NCBI RefSeq assembly: GCF_003725695.1
Contig: NZ_RJSE01000003.1
Span: 155,099 to 219,098, forward strand
Length of the DNA stretch: 64,000 nt
Direction: 5' to 3'
Source of the DNA: Nocardioides marmoriginsengisoli
GTDB taxonomy: Bacteria > Actinomycetota > Actinomycetes > Propionibacteriales > Nocardioidaceae
The notes beneath the pieces are model-generated. The model made no database searches. It saw only the letters and a program-made list of their open reading frames with translations, and was not told where the DNA came from. Made by a program: the position numbers and the translations under genes. Positions 40,147 to 53,590 of the stretch are shown here, piece after piece (positions within the stretch are counted from its first letter, which is position 1; each line of letters opens with the position of its first letter).

Positions 40147-40832
40147 CCCGTCACCCGGTCCGGTACGTCGACGATGCGGCCGTCGCGGACCTCGATCACC
40201 CGGTCCATCCCGGCCGCCACCTCGCGGTCGTGCGTGACCACCACCACCGCGGTCCCTCCGGCCGCGAGCCCGCGGAGGATCTCGATCACGGTGTCGCCGT
40301 TCGCAGTGTCTAGGTTGCCGGTGGGCTCGTCCGCGAGGATCACCGCCGGGTCGCCGACCAGGGCGCGGGCGATCGCGACGCGCTGCCGCTCGCCCCCGGA
40401 CAACGCGTCCGGGCGGTGCCGGAGCCGGTGCCCCAGGCCGAGCCGGGTCAGCTTGTCGACGGCGAGCAGCCGCCGTTCGCGGTGCCGGACTCCCGAGTAC
40501 AGCAGGCCCTCGGCGACGTTGTCGCAGACGCTCATCAGCGGCGAGAGGTGGAACTGCTGGAAGACGAAGCCGATCGTCTCGCCGCGCAGGCGGGACAGTG
40601 CGCCGTCCGACAGCCGCCCGAGCTCGGTGCCGGCGACCCGGACCTCTCCCCCGGTGGGCCGGTCGAGCGCGCCCATCAGCTGCAGCAGGGTGGACTTGCC
40701 GGAGCCGGACGGTCCGACCACGGCCAGGAAGTCCCCCGGCCGCACCGCCAGGCTCACCCGGTCGAGGGCGCGCACGCCCCCGGGGTAGACCCGGCTGACG
40801 TCGGTGCACTCGATGACCGCGGCGTCGGTCAT
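40143..40832 (-). CDS. MacB-like ABC transporter ATP-binding protein
   Basis: A 229-residue ATPase of the MacB/LolD class. Walker A is VVGPSGSGKSTLLQ, followed by the typical LMGALDRPTGGEVRVAG, the Q-loop FVFQQFHLSPLMSV, the signature ALSGGERQRVAIARAL, Walker B AVILADEPTGNLD and the switch His in VVVVTHDREVA. Every catalytic element is intact. It overlaps the adaptor gene by 4 bp upstream and the permease by 4 bp downstream, so the three are translated as one unit. Confidence 0.92.
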   Translation of the reverse strand: MTDAAVIECTDVSRVYPGGVRALDRVSLAVRPGDFLAVVGPSGSGKSTLLQLMGALDRPTGGEVRVAGTELGRLSDGALSRLRGETIGFVFQQFHLSPLMSVCDNVAEGLLYSGVRHRERRLLAVDKLTRLGLGHRLRHRPDALSGGERQRVAIARALVGDPAVILADEPTGNLDTANGDTVIEILRGLAAGGTAVVVVTHDREVAAGMDRVIEVRDGRIVDVPDRVTG

Positions 40833-41938
40833 CTCGGGACGCGTACCCGGGTGCCCGGGCCGACTGCCCCGGAGATCTCGACCAGGCCCTCGGCGTACAG
40901 GCCCGGCTGCACGGCGACGTACTCCCCGTCCTCGCGCTGGACCGCGTAGCCGCCTTCGGCGACCGCCACCAGCGCCGTGACCGGAACGGCCAGCACGCCA
41001 CGACGCTGCGCCGACACGTAGGTGACGGTGACCTGCCCCACGCCGCGCGGCGGGCGGTCCAGGCTGATCCGGACCTGCTTGCCCGGGCCGGCTCCCGACT
41101 CCGTGTCGACGGTCGCCGCGGACGCGACGACCCGCCCGGGAACCGAACGCTGGCTGGGCAGCAGTACCCGGACGCGCGCGCCCTTCGTGGCCCAGTCGGC
41201 ACTCTCCGCCTCGACGGTGACCAGCTTGGTCGTTCCGCTCCGGGTGACCGAGGTGTCGCTGATCGGCCGGCCCAGCGCGTCGGCATCCGGGTGCAGCCGG
41301 ACCGGCTCCGGCAGGAACACCACATCGCCGAGCGCCACGGTCCCGGTCTCCGGGATGCCGAGATCCCGCTGCCAGCGCCGTACGGCGGCTGCGGTGCCCG
41401 GGGTGAACTCCTCGTCCACGTCGAACCCGGTGTAGCCGAGCGCCGAGAGCCCTGCTTCCAGCTGCTCGACGTCGGGCCCGGTCGACGGTGGGGTCGGTGG
41501 CACCGGCTCGGCGTCCGGAGAGTCCGCCGGAGAACCACCGGGCTTCCGTGGTCCTCCGCCCGAGCCTGCCGACATCGCGCGGTAGGCAGGGGTCTCGCCG
41601 TACAGCAGCACCACCGGCCGGTTGTCGACCTTGACCAGCGGGTCACCCAGCTCCGCCTTCATCCCGACCGGGGGCAGCCAGGTCACCGTCCCCGACACCA
41701 GGAACGGGATCGTCCGGGTCGAACCGAAGCCCAGCTCGCCCTGCAAGGAGGTGCCGACGGTCAGGTCCGTGCGCGCGACCGCGATGAGCTCGACGTCGGG
41801 TTCACGACCGGTCTCGTCCCGGGTGTCCCCGGCACCGAGCAGGAACCAGCCGGCGATCGCCGCTCCGAGGAGTGCCAGCACGCAGACCCCGACGACGTAC
41901 CGCGACCGGGAGCCGGATCGTTCGTCGCTACCGCGCAT
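40829..41938 (-). CDS. efflux adaptor protein with peptidoglycan-binding domain
   Basis: A 369-residue membrane-anchored protein; I start it at the ATG at 41936-41938 (MRGSDERSGSRSRYVVG), leading into a single span (VCVLALLGAAIAGWFLLG). After a lipoyl/barrel-sandwich-like stretch (DLTVGTSLQGELGFGST, VKVDNRPVVLLYG) comes a Gly/Pro/Ser-rich linker and a PG_binding_1 domain (EQLEAGLSALGYTGFDVDEE then TPGTAAAVRRWQRDLGI near residue 165), then HlyD-like beta domains (VTVEAESADWATKGARVRVL; AVPVTALVAVAEGGYAV). Such proteins accompany MacB-type exporters in streptomycetes and link them to the cell wall. It overlaps the ATPase gene by 4 bp and the lipoprotein gene by 11 bp. Confidence 0.85.
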   Translation of the reverse strand: MRGSDERSGSRSRYVVGVCVLALLGAAIAGWFLLGAGDTRDETGREPDVELIAVARTDLTVGTSLQGELGFGSTRTIPFLVSGTVTWLPPVGMKAELGDPLVKVDNRPVVLLYGETPAYRAMSAGSGGGPRKPGGSPADSPDAEPVPPTPPSTGPDVEQLEAGLSALGYTGFDVDEEFTPGTAAAVRRWQRDLGIPETGTVALGDVVFLPEPVRLHPDADALGRPISDTSVTRSGTTKLVTVEAESADWATKGARVRVLLPSQRSVPGRVVASAATVDTESGAGPGKQVRISLDRPPRGVGQVTVTYVSAQRRGVLAVPVTALVAVAEGGYAVQREDGEYVAVQPGLYAEGLVEISGAVGPGTRVRVPR

Positions 41939-42542
41939 CGTCGGGCCAGGCCGGGTCTCCAGGGCCTCGCATGAGGTGCAGACAGGCATCATGAGCCCGC
42001 TCCAGGCCTGGAGGGGTCGGAGCCGTCGGGCGGAAGCCCTGCCACGGGGGTTCCGCCGGCAGGCCATTCGCGTGCGGGTCCGGATACTCCGGCACGCCGT
42101 TCTCCTGCATACAGTGGGCGAAGTCGACCTCGCGCTTCTTCTCCGCAGGAGTCATCTTCGCGGCACTGGCCTCCCTCGCCAGATCCACTAGCTCTTGAGG
42201 GACCTTGACACCATCGATGATCGGCTCGCAGATCGGCATGATCTTGGCCATGAGGTCACCCTCCATCGCCATGAAATCCTTCATCACGAAGCCGCCGAAC
42301 TCATCGGGGTCCTGCATGGCGGGAAAGCCGTTCTTCCGGACACACGCGACAAAGCTCTTCTGCTTCGCCAGGTACGCCTCGACCGCGTCCGCGCCCTTCT
42401 TCGGCACGGTCGACGGTGGCCTATCAGGTTCAACCGAGGCGACGTCGGAACGCTCAGCACCCGAGCACGCTCCCAGGGCGAAGAGCATGACCAGGGCACT
42501 GTTCCGTGCGACGTCGCGCAGTCCTCGTCCAAACATGTGCAA
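41928..42542 (-). CDS. lipoprotein with two Cys-[RQ]-x-NG-P repeats, MacB-exporter partner
   Basis: A 202-204-residue lipoprotein with a lipobox LGAC near residue 25. The mature part holds two related motifs, FVACVRKNGFPAMQDPDEFG and FAHCMQENGVPEYPDPHANG, each with a Cys followed by NG-x-P and a DP pair. This family is common next to MacB-like exporters in actinomycetes; its function is unknown, and the paired cysteines suggest redox or structural disulfide. A TTG at 42540-42542 and an ATG at 42534-42536 compete as start; the GAGGAAGTGGG site fits the TTG spacing better. G+C is lower than in neighbours. It overlaps the adaptor gene by 11 bp, so it belongs to that operon. Confidence 0.78.
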   Translation of the reverse strand: MHMFGRGLRDVARNSALVMLFALGACSGAERSDVASVEPDRPPSTVPKKGADAVEAYLAKQKSFVACVRKNGFPAMQDPDEFGGFVMKDFMAMEGDLMAKIMPICEPIIDGVKVPQELVDLAREASAAKMTPAEKKREVDFAHCMQENGVPEYPDPHANGLPAEPPWQGFRPTAPTPPGLERAHDACLHLMRGPGDPAWPDDAR

Positions 42543-42633
42543 CCCACTTCCTCAACAGCATGGTTGGCACAGAGCCTGGGTTCGGCCCGGCCGACAAGGC
42601 AGAGCCGAGCCCAGGTCTGTTACTGAGGGCGAC

Positions 42634-43008
42634 CTAGCAGAGCCTGACTCGGGCGTTCTGCACAGCGGTGGTCAGACTGCTGCCGAGAACCCAACCTTCT
42701 GAGCCGTAGTTGGTGTTCGCGATGTGGGCCCATACCACTCTGTTGTCATTGGTGCCGATGCAGTGAAACCGGATATCGGTCCAGCGGTGACCATTCGAGA
42801 CCTTCGCGCAGGACGTGTACGGACCGTTCCGAATCGGTGTGTAGTCGGCCTTGAACGCGTTGGTGTGGAGGTCGTTGTAGCCCGCCCACCACCTGACCGT
42901 GTTGTTGCAATCGGCTGCCGTAGCCGGCGACGCGACCAGTGTCGTCGTACCCAGGACCAGACCGGCCGCGGCGATCGCCGAGCCCAGTCGTCGTGATGTG
43001 AGTTTCAT
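42634..43008 (-). CDS. small secreted protein with SH3-like domain
   Basis: A 124-residue exported protein. Residues 1-31 are a classical signal peptide ending SPATA-AD. The mature part of about 93 residues has a bacterial SH3-like pattern (YTPIRNGPYTSCAKVSNGHR, then WVLGSSLTT near the end) and four cysteines that could form two disulfides. SH3-like domains of this size bind peptidoglycan or cell-wall peptides; no catalytic part is present. Codon use and G+C (about 60%) are poorer than in neighbours, hinting at recent acquisition. The gap of about 90 bp to the lipoprotein gene means it may be transcribed on its own or lead the exporter operon. Confidence 0.7.
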   Translation of the reverse strand: MKLTSRRLGSAIAAAGLVLGTTTLVASPATAADCNNTVRWWAGYNDLHTNAFKADYTPIRNGPYTSCAKVSNGHRWTDIRFHCIGTNDNRVVWAHIANTNYGSEGWVLGSSLTTAVQNARVRLC

Positions 43009-43131
43009 GTGTCTCCCTACTCCTTCGTTGCCCCGGACGGTCCGAGGCGGTCAGAGTGGGTGACCAGGCGCTGCTCGCGCCCGGACGCCCGAGCGTCCAG
43101 CTGCGCACGAAGGTAGTAGGCAGTGGGCGAT

Positions 43132-43194
43132 GGCGCCTCATCCCAAAAGGATGAGATTGTGCGCCGGGATCTCATCCTTTTGGGGTGAGGCGCC
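43132..43194. repeat. 26-bp-arm inverted repeat with nested CTCATCC/GGATGAG units
   Basis: Arms 43132-43157 and 43169-43194 are complementary over 26 bp with one mismatch (a G-T pair) around an 11-nt spacer. Within each arm CTCATCC faces GGATGAG (right arm GGGTGAG), so the element contains four copies of one 7-bp unit in alternating orientation. It lies between divergent genes, ending 12 bp before the GTG of the P-loop gene, so it is not placed as a terminator. Confidence 0.85.
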
Positions 43195-43206
43195 TAGGCT
43201 GAACTG

Positions 43207-43785
43207 GTGCTTTGGGGACCCGACGACCACCTTCCGAGCAGGCCGCAGCGGGTCCTGGTGAACGGCAGTTCCGGCGGCGGCAAGACCACGTTGGCCGCGG
43301 CGCTCGCCGTCGACCTCGACCTGCCGCACACCGAGATCGACGCGCTGTTCCACGGGCCGGACTGGACGCCGCGGCCGGAGTTCCTGGACGACGTACGGGC
43401 GCTCGCCGCCCAGGACACCTGGATCACCGAGTGGCAGTACGCCGACGCCCAGCCCATCCTGCTGGCGCGCTGCGACCTGATGGTCTGGCTCAACACTCCG
43501 CGGCCGGTCGCGATGTGGCGGGTGACCCGGCGGACCTTGCGCCGGCGGTTCCGTCGCGAGGTGCTGTGGAACGGCAACCGCGAAGGTCCGCTGCGCAAGA
43601 TCTTCACCGACCCCGAGCACATCATCCGGTGGGCGTGGTCCAGCCATCCGCGCGCCGCCGAACGGGTCGATCAGGTGCTCAGCGACCGTCCCGAGCTCCC
43701 GGTGGTCCGCCTGCGGAACCCGGCCGAGGTGGAGCGCTGGCGGAGCGGACTCACTTGCTCCGGTACGCCGGAGCCACCTCGTTGA
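43207..43785 (+). CDS. FlaR/topology-modulation-type P-loop NTPase
   Basis: A 192-residue adenylate-kinase-like protein. The P-loop is VNGSSGGGKTTLAAALA near residue 18, the acidic LPHTEIDALFHGPDWTP follows, and a basic lid (RRTLRRRFRREVLWNGNREG) around residue 108 carries the WxGNRE motif typical of proteins annotated as FlaR/DNA topology modulation proteins. Their real substrate is unknown; nucleotide or small-molecule kinase activity is likely. GTG at 43207 follows a possible -10 (TAGGCT, 43195-43200) by only 7 bp with no ribosome site, so the mRNA may be leaderless. Its 3' end overlaps pyk by 35 bp on the opposite strand. Confidence 0.8.
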   Translation: MLWGPDDHLPSRPQRVLVNGSSGGGKTTLAAALAVDLDLPHTEIDALFHGPDWTPRPEFLDDVRALAAQDTWITEWQYADAQPILLARCDLMVWLNTPRPVAMWRVTRRTLRRRFRREVLWNGNREGPLRKIFTDPEHIIRWAWSSHPRAAERVDQVLSDRPELPVVRLRNPAEVERWRSGLTCSGTPEPPR

Positions 43786-45196
43786 TCGCGTCGCCCATCC
43801 GGTGGATGCGCAGCGCGTTCGTCGAGCCGGGGATGCCCGGAGGGCTGCCGGCGATGATCACCACCAGGTCGCCTTCCTGGACCCGCGCCAGCGAGAGCAG
43901 CTGCTCGTCGACCTGACGCACCATCTGGTCGGTGTGCTCGACGGCGACCGTCTTGAAGGTCTCGACGCCCCAGGTCATCGACAGCTGCGAACGCACCGAT
44001 GCCTCCGGGGTGAAGGCCAGCACCGGGATGGTGCCGCGGTAGCGTGCCAGCCGCCGGGCCGAGTCACCCGACTGGGTGAACGCGACCAGGTACTTCGCGC
44101 CGACCCGCTCGGCCACCTCGGCCGCCGCCTTGGCGATCACGCCGCCGCGGGTCTTCGGCTGCCAGTCGATGGCCGCCATCCGCTCGAGCTCGTGGTCCTC
44201 GGTCGAGGAGATGATCCGGGCCATCGTGCGGACCGTCTCGATGGGGTACTCCCCGACGCTGGTCTCGCCGGAGAGCATCACCGCGTCGGCACCGTCGAGC
44301 ACCGCGTTCGCCACGTCGGAGGCCTCCGCCCGCGTCGGGGCCGGGTTGGAGATCATCGACTCCAGCATCTGGGTCGCCACGATCACCGGCTTGGCGTTGC
44401 GGCGCGCCTTGGCGACCACCCGCTTCTGCAGGAACGGCACGTCCTCCAGCGGGCACTCGACGCCGAGGTCGCCGCGGGCCACCATGAACCCGTCGAAGGC
44501 CTTGATCACCTCGTCGAGGTTGTCGATCGCCTGCGGCTTCTCGATCTTCGCGATCACCGGGAGCATCACTCCCTCCTCGCGCATGATCTGGCGGACGTCC
44601 TCGACGTCCTTGGCCGAGCGCACGAACGAGAGCGCGATGAAGTCCACCGTCAGGTGCAGCGCCCAGCGCAGGTCCTCGACGTCCTTCTCGGAGAGCGCCG
44701 GGACGCTGACCGGGACGCCCGGCAGGTTGATGCCCTTGTGGTCGCTGACCCGGCCGCCGACGACGACCGTGGTGTGCACCTCGGTGCCCTCGACCGCGGT
44801 GACCCGGAGCCGCACCTTGCCGTCGTCGATCAGGATCTGGTCGCCCTCGTTGACGTCGCCGGGCAGGCCCTCGTACGTCGTACCGGCGATCTCGTTGTCC
44901 CCGGAGATCTCCCGGGTGGTGATCGTGAAGGACTGGCCGGTCTGCAACCGGACACCGCCGTCGCGGAACCAGCCGAGCCGGATCTTCGGGCCCTGGAGGT
45001 CGGCGAAGATGCCGACGCCGTGGCCGCTCTCGTCCGAGGCCTCCCGCACCATCCGGTAGACGGCCTCGTGCTCGGCGTGGGTGCCGTGGCTCAGGTTCAG
45101 TCGGGCGACGTCCATGCCTGCGTCCACCAGCGCCCGGATGCTCTCCTTCGTGGAGACCGCAGGGCCGAGGGTGCAGACGATCTTTGCTCTACGCAC
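43751..45196 (-). CDS. pyk: pyruvate kinase
   Basis: A 481-residue glycolytic enzyme converting phosphoenolpyruvate and ADP to pyruvate and ATP. Motifs: RRAKIVCTLGPAVST at the start, ARLNLSHGTHAEH, the active-site signature VIAKIEKPQAIDNLDEV near residue 220 with the catalytic Lys, MVARGDLGVE, and ATQMLESMISNPAPTRAEASDVANAV. The C-terminal allosteric domain ends normally at YRSK. The start is GTG at 45194-45196. In mycobacteria pykA lies in this same stretch after lgt; here gltB and gltD stand between. Confidence 0.97.
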   Translation of the reverse strand: MRRAKIVCTLGPAVSTKESIRALVDAGMDVARLNLSHGTHAEHEAVYRMVREASDESGHGVGIFADLQGPKIRLGWFRDGGVRLQTGQSFTITTREISGDNEIAGTTYEGLPGDVNEGDQILIDDGKVRLRVTAVEGTEVHTTVVVGGRVSDHKGINLPGVPVSVPALSEKDVEDLRWALHLTVDFIALSFVRSAKDVEDVRQIMREEGVMLPVIAKIEKPQAIDNLDEVIKAFDGFMVARGDLGVECPLEDVPFLQKRVVAKARRNAKPVIVATQMLESMISNPAPTRAEASDVANAVLDGADAVMLSGETSVGEYPIETVRTMARIISSTEDHELERMAAIDWQPKTRGGVIAKAAAEVAERVGAKYLVAFTQSGDSARRLARYRGTIPVLAFTPEASVRSQLSMTWGVETFKTVAVEHTDQMVRQVDEQLLSLARVQEGDLVVIIAGSPPGIPGSTNALRIHRMGDAINEVAPAYRSK

Positions 45197-45373
45197 GTCG
45201 CGAACCTGCTCGTCGAGACCGAGTGGGCGAAGCGACGTTGACGAACGCAGTGAGGATCACGACACCAGGGTATCGGTCCGGACCTGGAACGATCCAACCC
45301 GTTCGCCGCGCCGCGATGAACGGGTGGTGAACGACCGACGTTCAGTCGCCAGGTGGGGCCCAGTCATCGGGCA

Positions 45374-45409
45374 GAACGGGCCCGCTCGACCGACAGATCG
45401 GGCCCGTTC
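45374..45409 (-). terminator. stem-loop after gltD
   Basis: GAACGGGCCCG (45374-45384) pairs perfectly with CGGGCCCGTTC (45399-45409), 11 bp around a 14-nt loop, a few bases past the gltD stop. No U tract is seen, so termination may be partial, but it separates gltBD from pyk. Confidence 0.6.
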
Positions 45410-45414
45410 GGCGA

Positions 45415-46887
45415 CTAGGCGGTGACCGGGCGCTCGGTGGGCGGGATCGGCGCCGGGAGGGTGGTGGCCCCGCCGGTGAGGTACTTGTCGACCGCCGCCG
45501 CGGCAGCACGCCCCTCGGCGATCGCCCAGACGATCAGGGACTGGCCGCGACCGGCGTCGCCGGCGACGTAGACGCCCTTGACGGTGGAGGCGTAGTCCTT
45601 GTCGCGGACGATGTTGCCGCGCTCGTCGAGCTCGACACCGAGCTGGTCGACGACGCCGCCCTGCTCCGGTCCGACGAAGCCCATCGCCAGCAGCACCAGG
45701 TCCGCCGGGATCTCCTTCTCGGTGCCCGCGATCGGGGCGAACGAGGCGTCCACCTCGACCAGGCGCAGCGCCTTGACGTTGCCCTCGTCGTTGCCGAGGA
45801 ACTCCTGGGTCGAGACGGCGTACACGCGGTCTCCCCCCTCCTCGTGGGCGGAGGAGACCCGGAAGGTCATCGGGTACGTCGGCCACGGCTGGTTGCCGGG
45901 GCGGTCCTCGCCGGGGCGCGCCATGATCTCCAGCTGGGTGACCGAGGCCGCGCCCTGACGGGTGGAGGTGCCCAGGCAGTCCGCGCCGGTGTCGCCGCCG
46001 CCGATGATCACGACGTGCTTGCCGGTGGCGACGATCTGGGCCGAGCCGTCCGAGGTCGCCGGCTCGCCGACCGCGACCCGGTTGGCCTGCGGCAGGAACT
46101 CCATCGCCTGGTGGATGCCGCCGAGCTCACGCCCGGGGACCGGGAGGTCACGGGCGATCGTGGAACCGATCGCGAGCACCACGGCGTCGTACCGCTCCCG
46201 CAGCTTCTCGCCGGTCAGCTCGCCGCCGACGTCGACGCCCGCCCGGAAGACGGTGCCCTCCCGCCGCATCTGCTCGAGACGACGGTCCAGGACCTTCTTC
46301 TCCATCTTGAACTCGGGGATGCCGTAGCGCATCAGCCCGCCAATCTTGTCGGCACGCTCGTACACCGCGACGGTGTGCCCGGCCCGGGTCAGCTGCTGCG
46401 CCACCGCGAGACCCGCCGGCCCGGAGCCGACCACGGCGACGGTCTTGCCGGAGAGCCACTCGGGCGGCTGCGGACGGACGTTGTGCGACTCGAACGCGCG
46501 CTCGATGATCGAGACCTCGACGTTCTTGATCGTCACCGGGTCCTGGTTGATGCCGAGCACGCAGGCGGTCTCGCACGGCGCCGGGCAGAGCCGTCCGGTG
46601 AACTCCGGGAAGTTGTTCGTCGCGTGCAACCGCTCGATCGCCGCGTCCCAGTCGTCCCGGTACACCAGGTCGTTCCACTCGGGAATGATGTTGCCGAGCG
46701 GGCAGCCCTGGTGGCAGAACGGGATCCCGCAGTCCATGCAGCGCGAGGCCTGCTCACGGATGATCGGCAGCAGCGCCCGACCGGGGCCACCGGGGTAGAC
46801 CTCGTTCCAGTCCTGGACGCGCTCGTCGACGGGACGCCGGTCGGCGACCTGGCGGCCGTGGTTCAAGAAACCCTTGGGGTCAGCCAT
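45415..46887 (-). CDS. gltD: glutamate synthase small subunit (NADPH-binding)
   Basis: A 490-residue iron-sulfur flavoprotein feeding electrons from NADPH to GltB. N-terminal [4Fe-4S] ligands are in [20 protein letters not shown] and [13 protein letters not shown]; the FAD site is [20 protein letters not shown] near residue 148 and the NADPH site [20 protein letters not shown] near 290; the C-terminal [18 protein letters not shown] completes the FAD contact. Length is standard. It follows gltB by 68 bp on the same strand and is presumably co-transcribed. Confidence 0.96.
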   Translation of the reverse strand: MADPKGFLNHGRQVADRRPVDERVQDWNEVYPGGPGRALLPIIREQASRCMDCGIPFCHQGCPLGNIIPEWNDLVYRDDWDAAIERLHATNNFPEFTGRLCPAPCETACVLGINQDPVTIKNVEVSIIERAFESHNVRPQPPEWLSGKTVAVVGSGPAGLAVAQQLTRAGHTVAVYERADKIGGLMRYGIPEFKMEKKVLDRRLEQMRREGTVFRAGVDVGGELTGEKLRERYDAVVLAIGSTIARDLPVPGRELGGIHQAMEFLPQANRVAVGEPATSDGSAQIVATGKHVVIIGGGDTGADCLGTSTRQGAASVTQLEIMARPGEDRPGNQPWPTYPMTFRVSSAHEEGGDRVYAVSTQEFLGNDEGNVKALRLVEVDASFAPIAGTEKEIPADLVLLAMGFVGPEQGGVVDQLGVELDERGNIVRDKDYASTVKGVYVAGDAGRGQSLIVWAIAEGRAAAAAVDKYLTGGATTLPAPIPPTERPVTA

Positions 46888-46955
46888 GCGAGGCCTCCTT
46901 CGTCGGCACGCACGGCGCCATGACTGTGCTGATGGTCTTCACGGGACTCGCAAGC

Positions 46956-51521
<4,566 letters not shown>

Positions 51522-51721
51522 TCTCCCGTCGTCGTCTAGCGCACGCGGCTGCTCCCCACGAAGGGGCTCGGCTCAGTGCGGCGGTGGAAGCATGCTGCAC
51601 AGGACTTCACTGGCCCGTGCGGAAGAAGGTTCAGCCTACAACAGCAGAGCCCTCGCGCGCTCATCGGTTTCACGCGTTGGGCGGGTGCCGAACACCACAC
51701 CCATGGATCCATAACCGCAGG

Positions 51722-52720
51722 TCAGACCGGCGTTTCGGGGTCAGGAGCCGGGTCCTTGGAGGCGTCCGGGGTGTCCGAGTTGTCCACAGCCTGACCCGCC
51801 GGAGCGGCCGCGACGGGCTCCGTGACCAGCCCGGAGTCCGTTTCCGGCGGCTGGTGACCGTCGAGGTAGACCGACTCCTCGCGGCTGTTCGGGGCCGGGT
51901 GCCGGCGTCCGACGATCACGAAGTAGCCGAGCGCGAGGGCGAAGAGGATGATCGAGGTCCACACGTTCAGGCGCAGGCCGAGGACGTCGTTGTACTCCAC
52001 CGTGTCGATCCGCAGGTGCTCGATCCAGCCCCGGCCGGCGCAGTAGGCCATCACGTAGAGCGCGAACGCGCGCCCGAAGCCGAGCTTGAGCTTGCGGTCC
52101 AGGTAGATGACCACGCCCATCGCGCCGAGATTCCAGATGCACTCGTAGAGGAACGTCGGGTGGAACGTGTACGGCGCGCCGTCCGGGAAGTTCTTGTCGA
52201 TGTCGAAGCCCGACGGGATCTTGTCCCGGGCGATCTCCAGGCCCCACGGCTTGGTGGTCTTCCCGCCGAACAGCTCGGAGTTGAAGTAGTTGCCCCAGCG
52301 GCCGATCGCCTGGGCCAGCAGCAGCGCCGGCGCGAGCGCGTCCATCAGCGGCAGGATCCGGATCCCGTACCGCCGGCAGGCCAGCGCACCGCCGAGGACG
52401 CCACCGGCGATCGCGCCCCAGATGCCGAGGCCGCCGTGCCAGACCTTGAGCGCGTCGAGCGCGTTCCGGCCCTCACCGAAGTAGAGCGCGTGGTCGGTCG
52501 CGACGTGGTACGCGCGAGCACCGATCAGCCCGAAGGGCACCGCCCAGAGCGCGATGTCGCCGACCTGGCCCGCCTTGCCGCCCCGCGCGACCCAGCGCTT
52601 CTCGCCGAGCCAGACCGCGGCGACGACACCGAGGATGATGCAGAGTGCGTAGGCCCGGACCGGCAACGGGCCGAGGTCCCAGACGCCCTGCGACGGGCTG
52701 GGGATGAACTGGGCGATCAC
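51722..52720 (-). CDS. lgt: prolipoprotein diacylglyceryl transferase
   Basis: A 332-residue integral membrane enzyme adding diacylglycerol to the lipobox Cys of prolipoproteins, the first step of lipoprotein maturation. Hallmarks: GARAYHVATDHALYF near residue 60, the Lgt signature QAIGRWGNYFNSELFGG near 135, HPTFLYECIWNLGAMG and GRGWIEHLRIDT. About seven spans are seen; the 60-residue C-terminal tail (VYLDGHQPPETDSGLV onward) is a hydrophilic extension. The trp-lgt arrangement is classic in actinomycetes. The window encodes several lipoproteins that would be its substrates. Confidence 0.96.
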   Translation of the reverse strand: MIAQFIPSPSQGVWDLGPLPVRAYALCIILGVVAAVWLGEKRWVARGGKAGQVGDIALWAVPFGLIGARAYHVATDHALYFGEGRNALDALKVWHGGLGIWGAIAGGVLGGALACRRYGIRILPLMDALAPALLLAQAIGRWGNYFNSELFGGKTTKPWGLEIARDKIPSGFDIDKNFPDGAPYTFHPTFLYECIWNLGAMGVVIYLDRKLKLGFGRAFALYVMAYCAGRGWIEHLRIDTVEYNDVLGLRLNVWTSIILFALALGYFVIVGRRHPAPNSREESVYLDGHQPPETDSGLVTEPVAAAPAGQAVDNSDTPDASKDPAPDPETPV

Positions 52721-52771
52721 GACGACTCCTCGGTAGCGGGCCTGAGCGTCTCGATCATGCCAGTCGGGTCC

Positions 52772-53590
52772 TCATCCGGCGCGGACGCCCCGCGCCAGGT
52801 CCTCGGTGAGGGCGCGCAGCGCGGCCAGCCCCGCGGCCCGGTCGCTGCCGGCGTCGAGGAGCGGGCGGACGAAGGCCGACCCCACGATCACGGCATCGGC
52901 GTAGCCGGCCACCTCGGCCGCCTGGTCGCCGTTGGAAACGCCGAGTCCGACCCCGACGGGCAGGTCGCCGCCCCAGCCGGCGACGGTGGCCTTGGTGCGC
53001 GCGACCAGCGGGCCGGCGAGGTCGCTGGTGCTGGCCCGGGCACCCGTCACGCCCATCACCGCGGTCGCGTAGACGAACCCGCGACAGGCTCGCGTGGTCA
53101 TCTCCAACCGGGCATCGGTCGAGGACGGCGCCACCAGGAAGACCTTGTCCAGGTCGTGGGCGTCGGCAGCGGCGATCCACGCGCCACCCGAGTCGGGGGT
53201 CAGGTCGGGCGTGATCAGGCCCGCTCCTCCGGCGTTGGCGAGGTCGCGGGCGAACCGCTCCACGCCGTACCGCTCCACCGGGTTCCAGTACGTCATGATC
53301 AGCGTCGGGGTGCCGGTGGCGGCGACCGCCTCGACGGCACGGAGCACGTCCTGGGTGCGCACTCCCCCTTCGAGGGCCTGCTGGGCGGCGGCCTGGATGG
53401 TCGGGCCGTCCATCACCGGGTCGCTGTAGGGCAGGCCGATCTCGATGACGTCGCAGCCGGCGTCGACCATCGTCTTCATCGCCTCGATCGACCCCGGGAC
53501 GTCCGGGAAGCCGGCCGGCAGGTAGCCGACCAGGGCGGCGCGGCCCTCGGCGCGAGCGGTGGCGAAGGCGGCGGTGCTGCTGGCGGTCAC
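52772..53590 (-). CDS. trpA: tryptophan synthase alpha chain
   Basis: A 272-residue TIM-barrel enzyme that cleaves indole-3-glycerol phosphate to indole. The signature [20 protein letters not shown] holds the catalytic Glu and Asp60-region acid; loop 6 is [12 protein letters not shown] and the phosphate loop [18 protein letters not shown] at 53588-53590 is the start, overlapping the trpB stop (GTGA), so the pair is translationally coupled. It passes indole to TrpB through the channel of the complex. Confidence 0.96.
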   Translation of the reverse strand: MTASSTAAFATARAEGRAALVGYLPAGFPDVPGSIEAMKTMVDAGCDVIEIGLPYSDPVMDGPTIQAAAQQALEGGVRTQDVLRAVEAVAATGTPTLIMTYWNPVERYGVERFARDLANAGGAGLITPDLTPDSGGAWIAAADAHDLDKVFLVAPSSTDARLEMTTRACRGFVYATAVMGVTGARASTSDLAGPLVARTKATVAGWGGDLPVGVGLGVSNGDQAAEVAGYADAVIVGSAFVRPLLDAGSDRAAGLAALRALTEDLARGVRAG

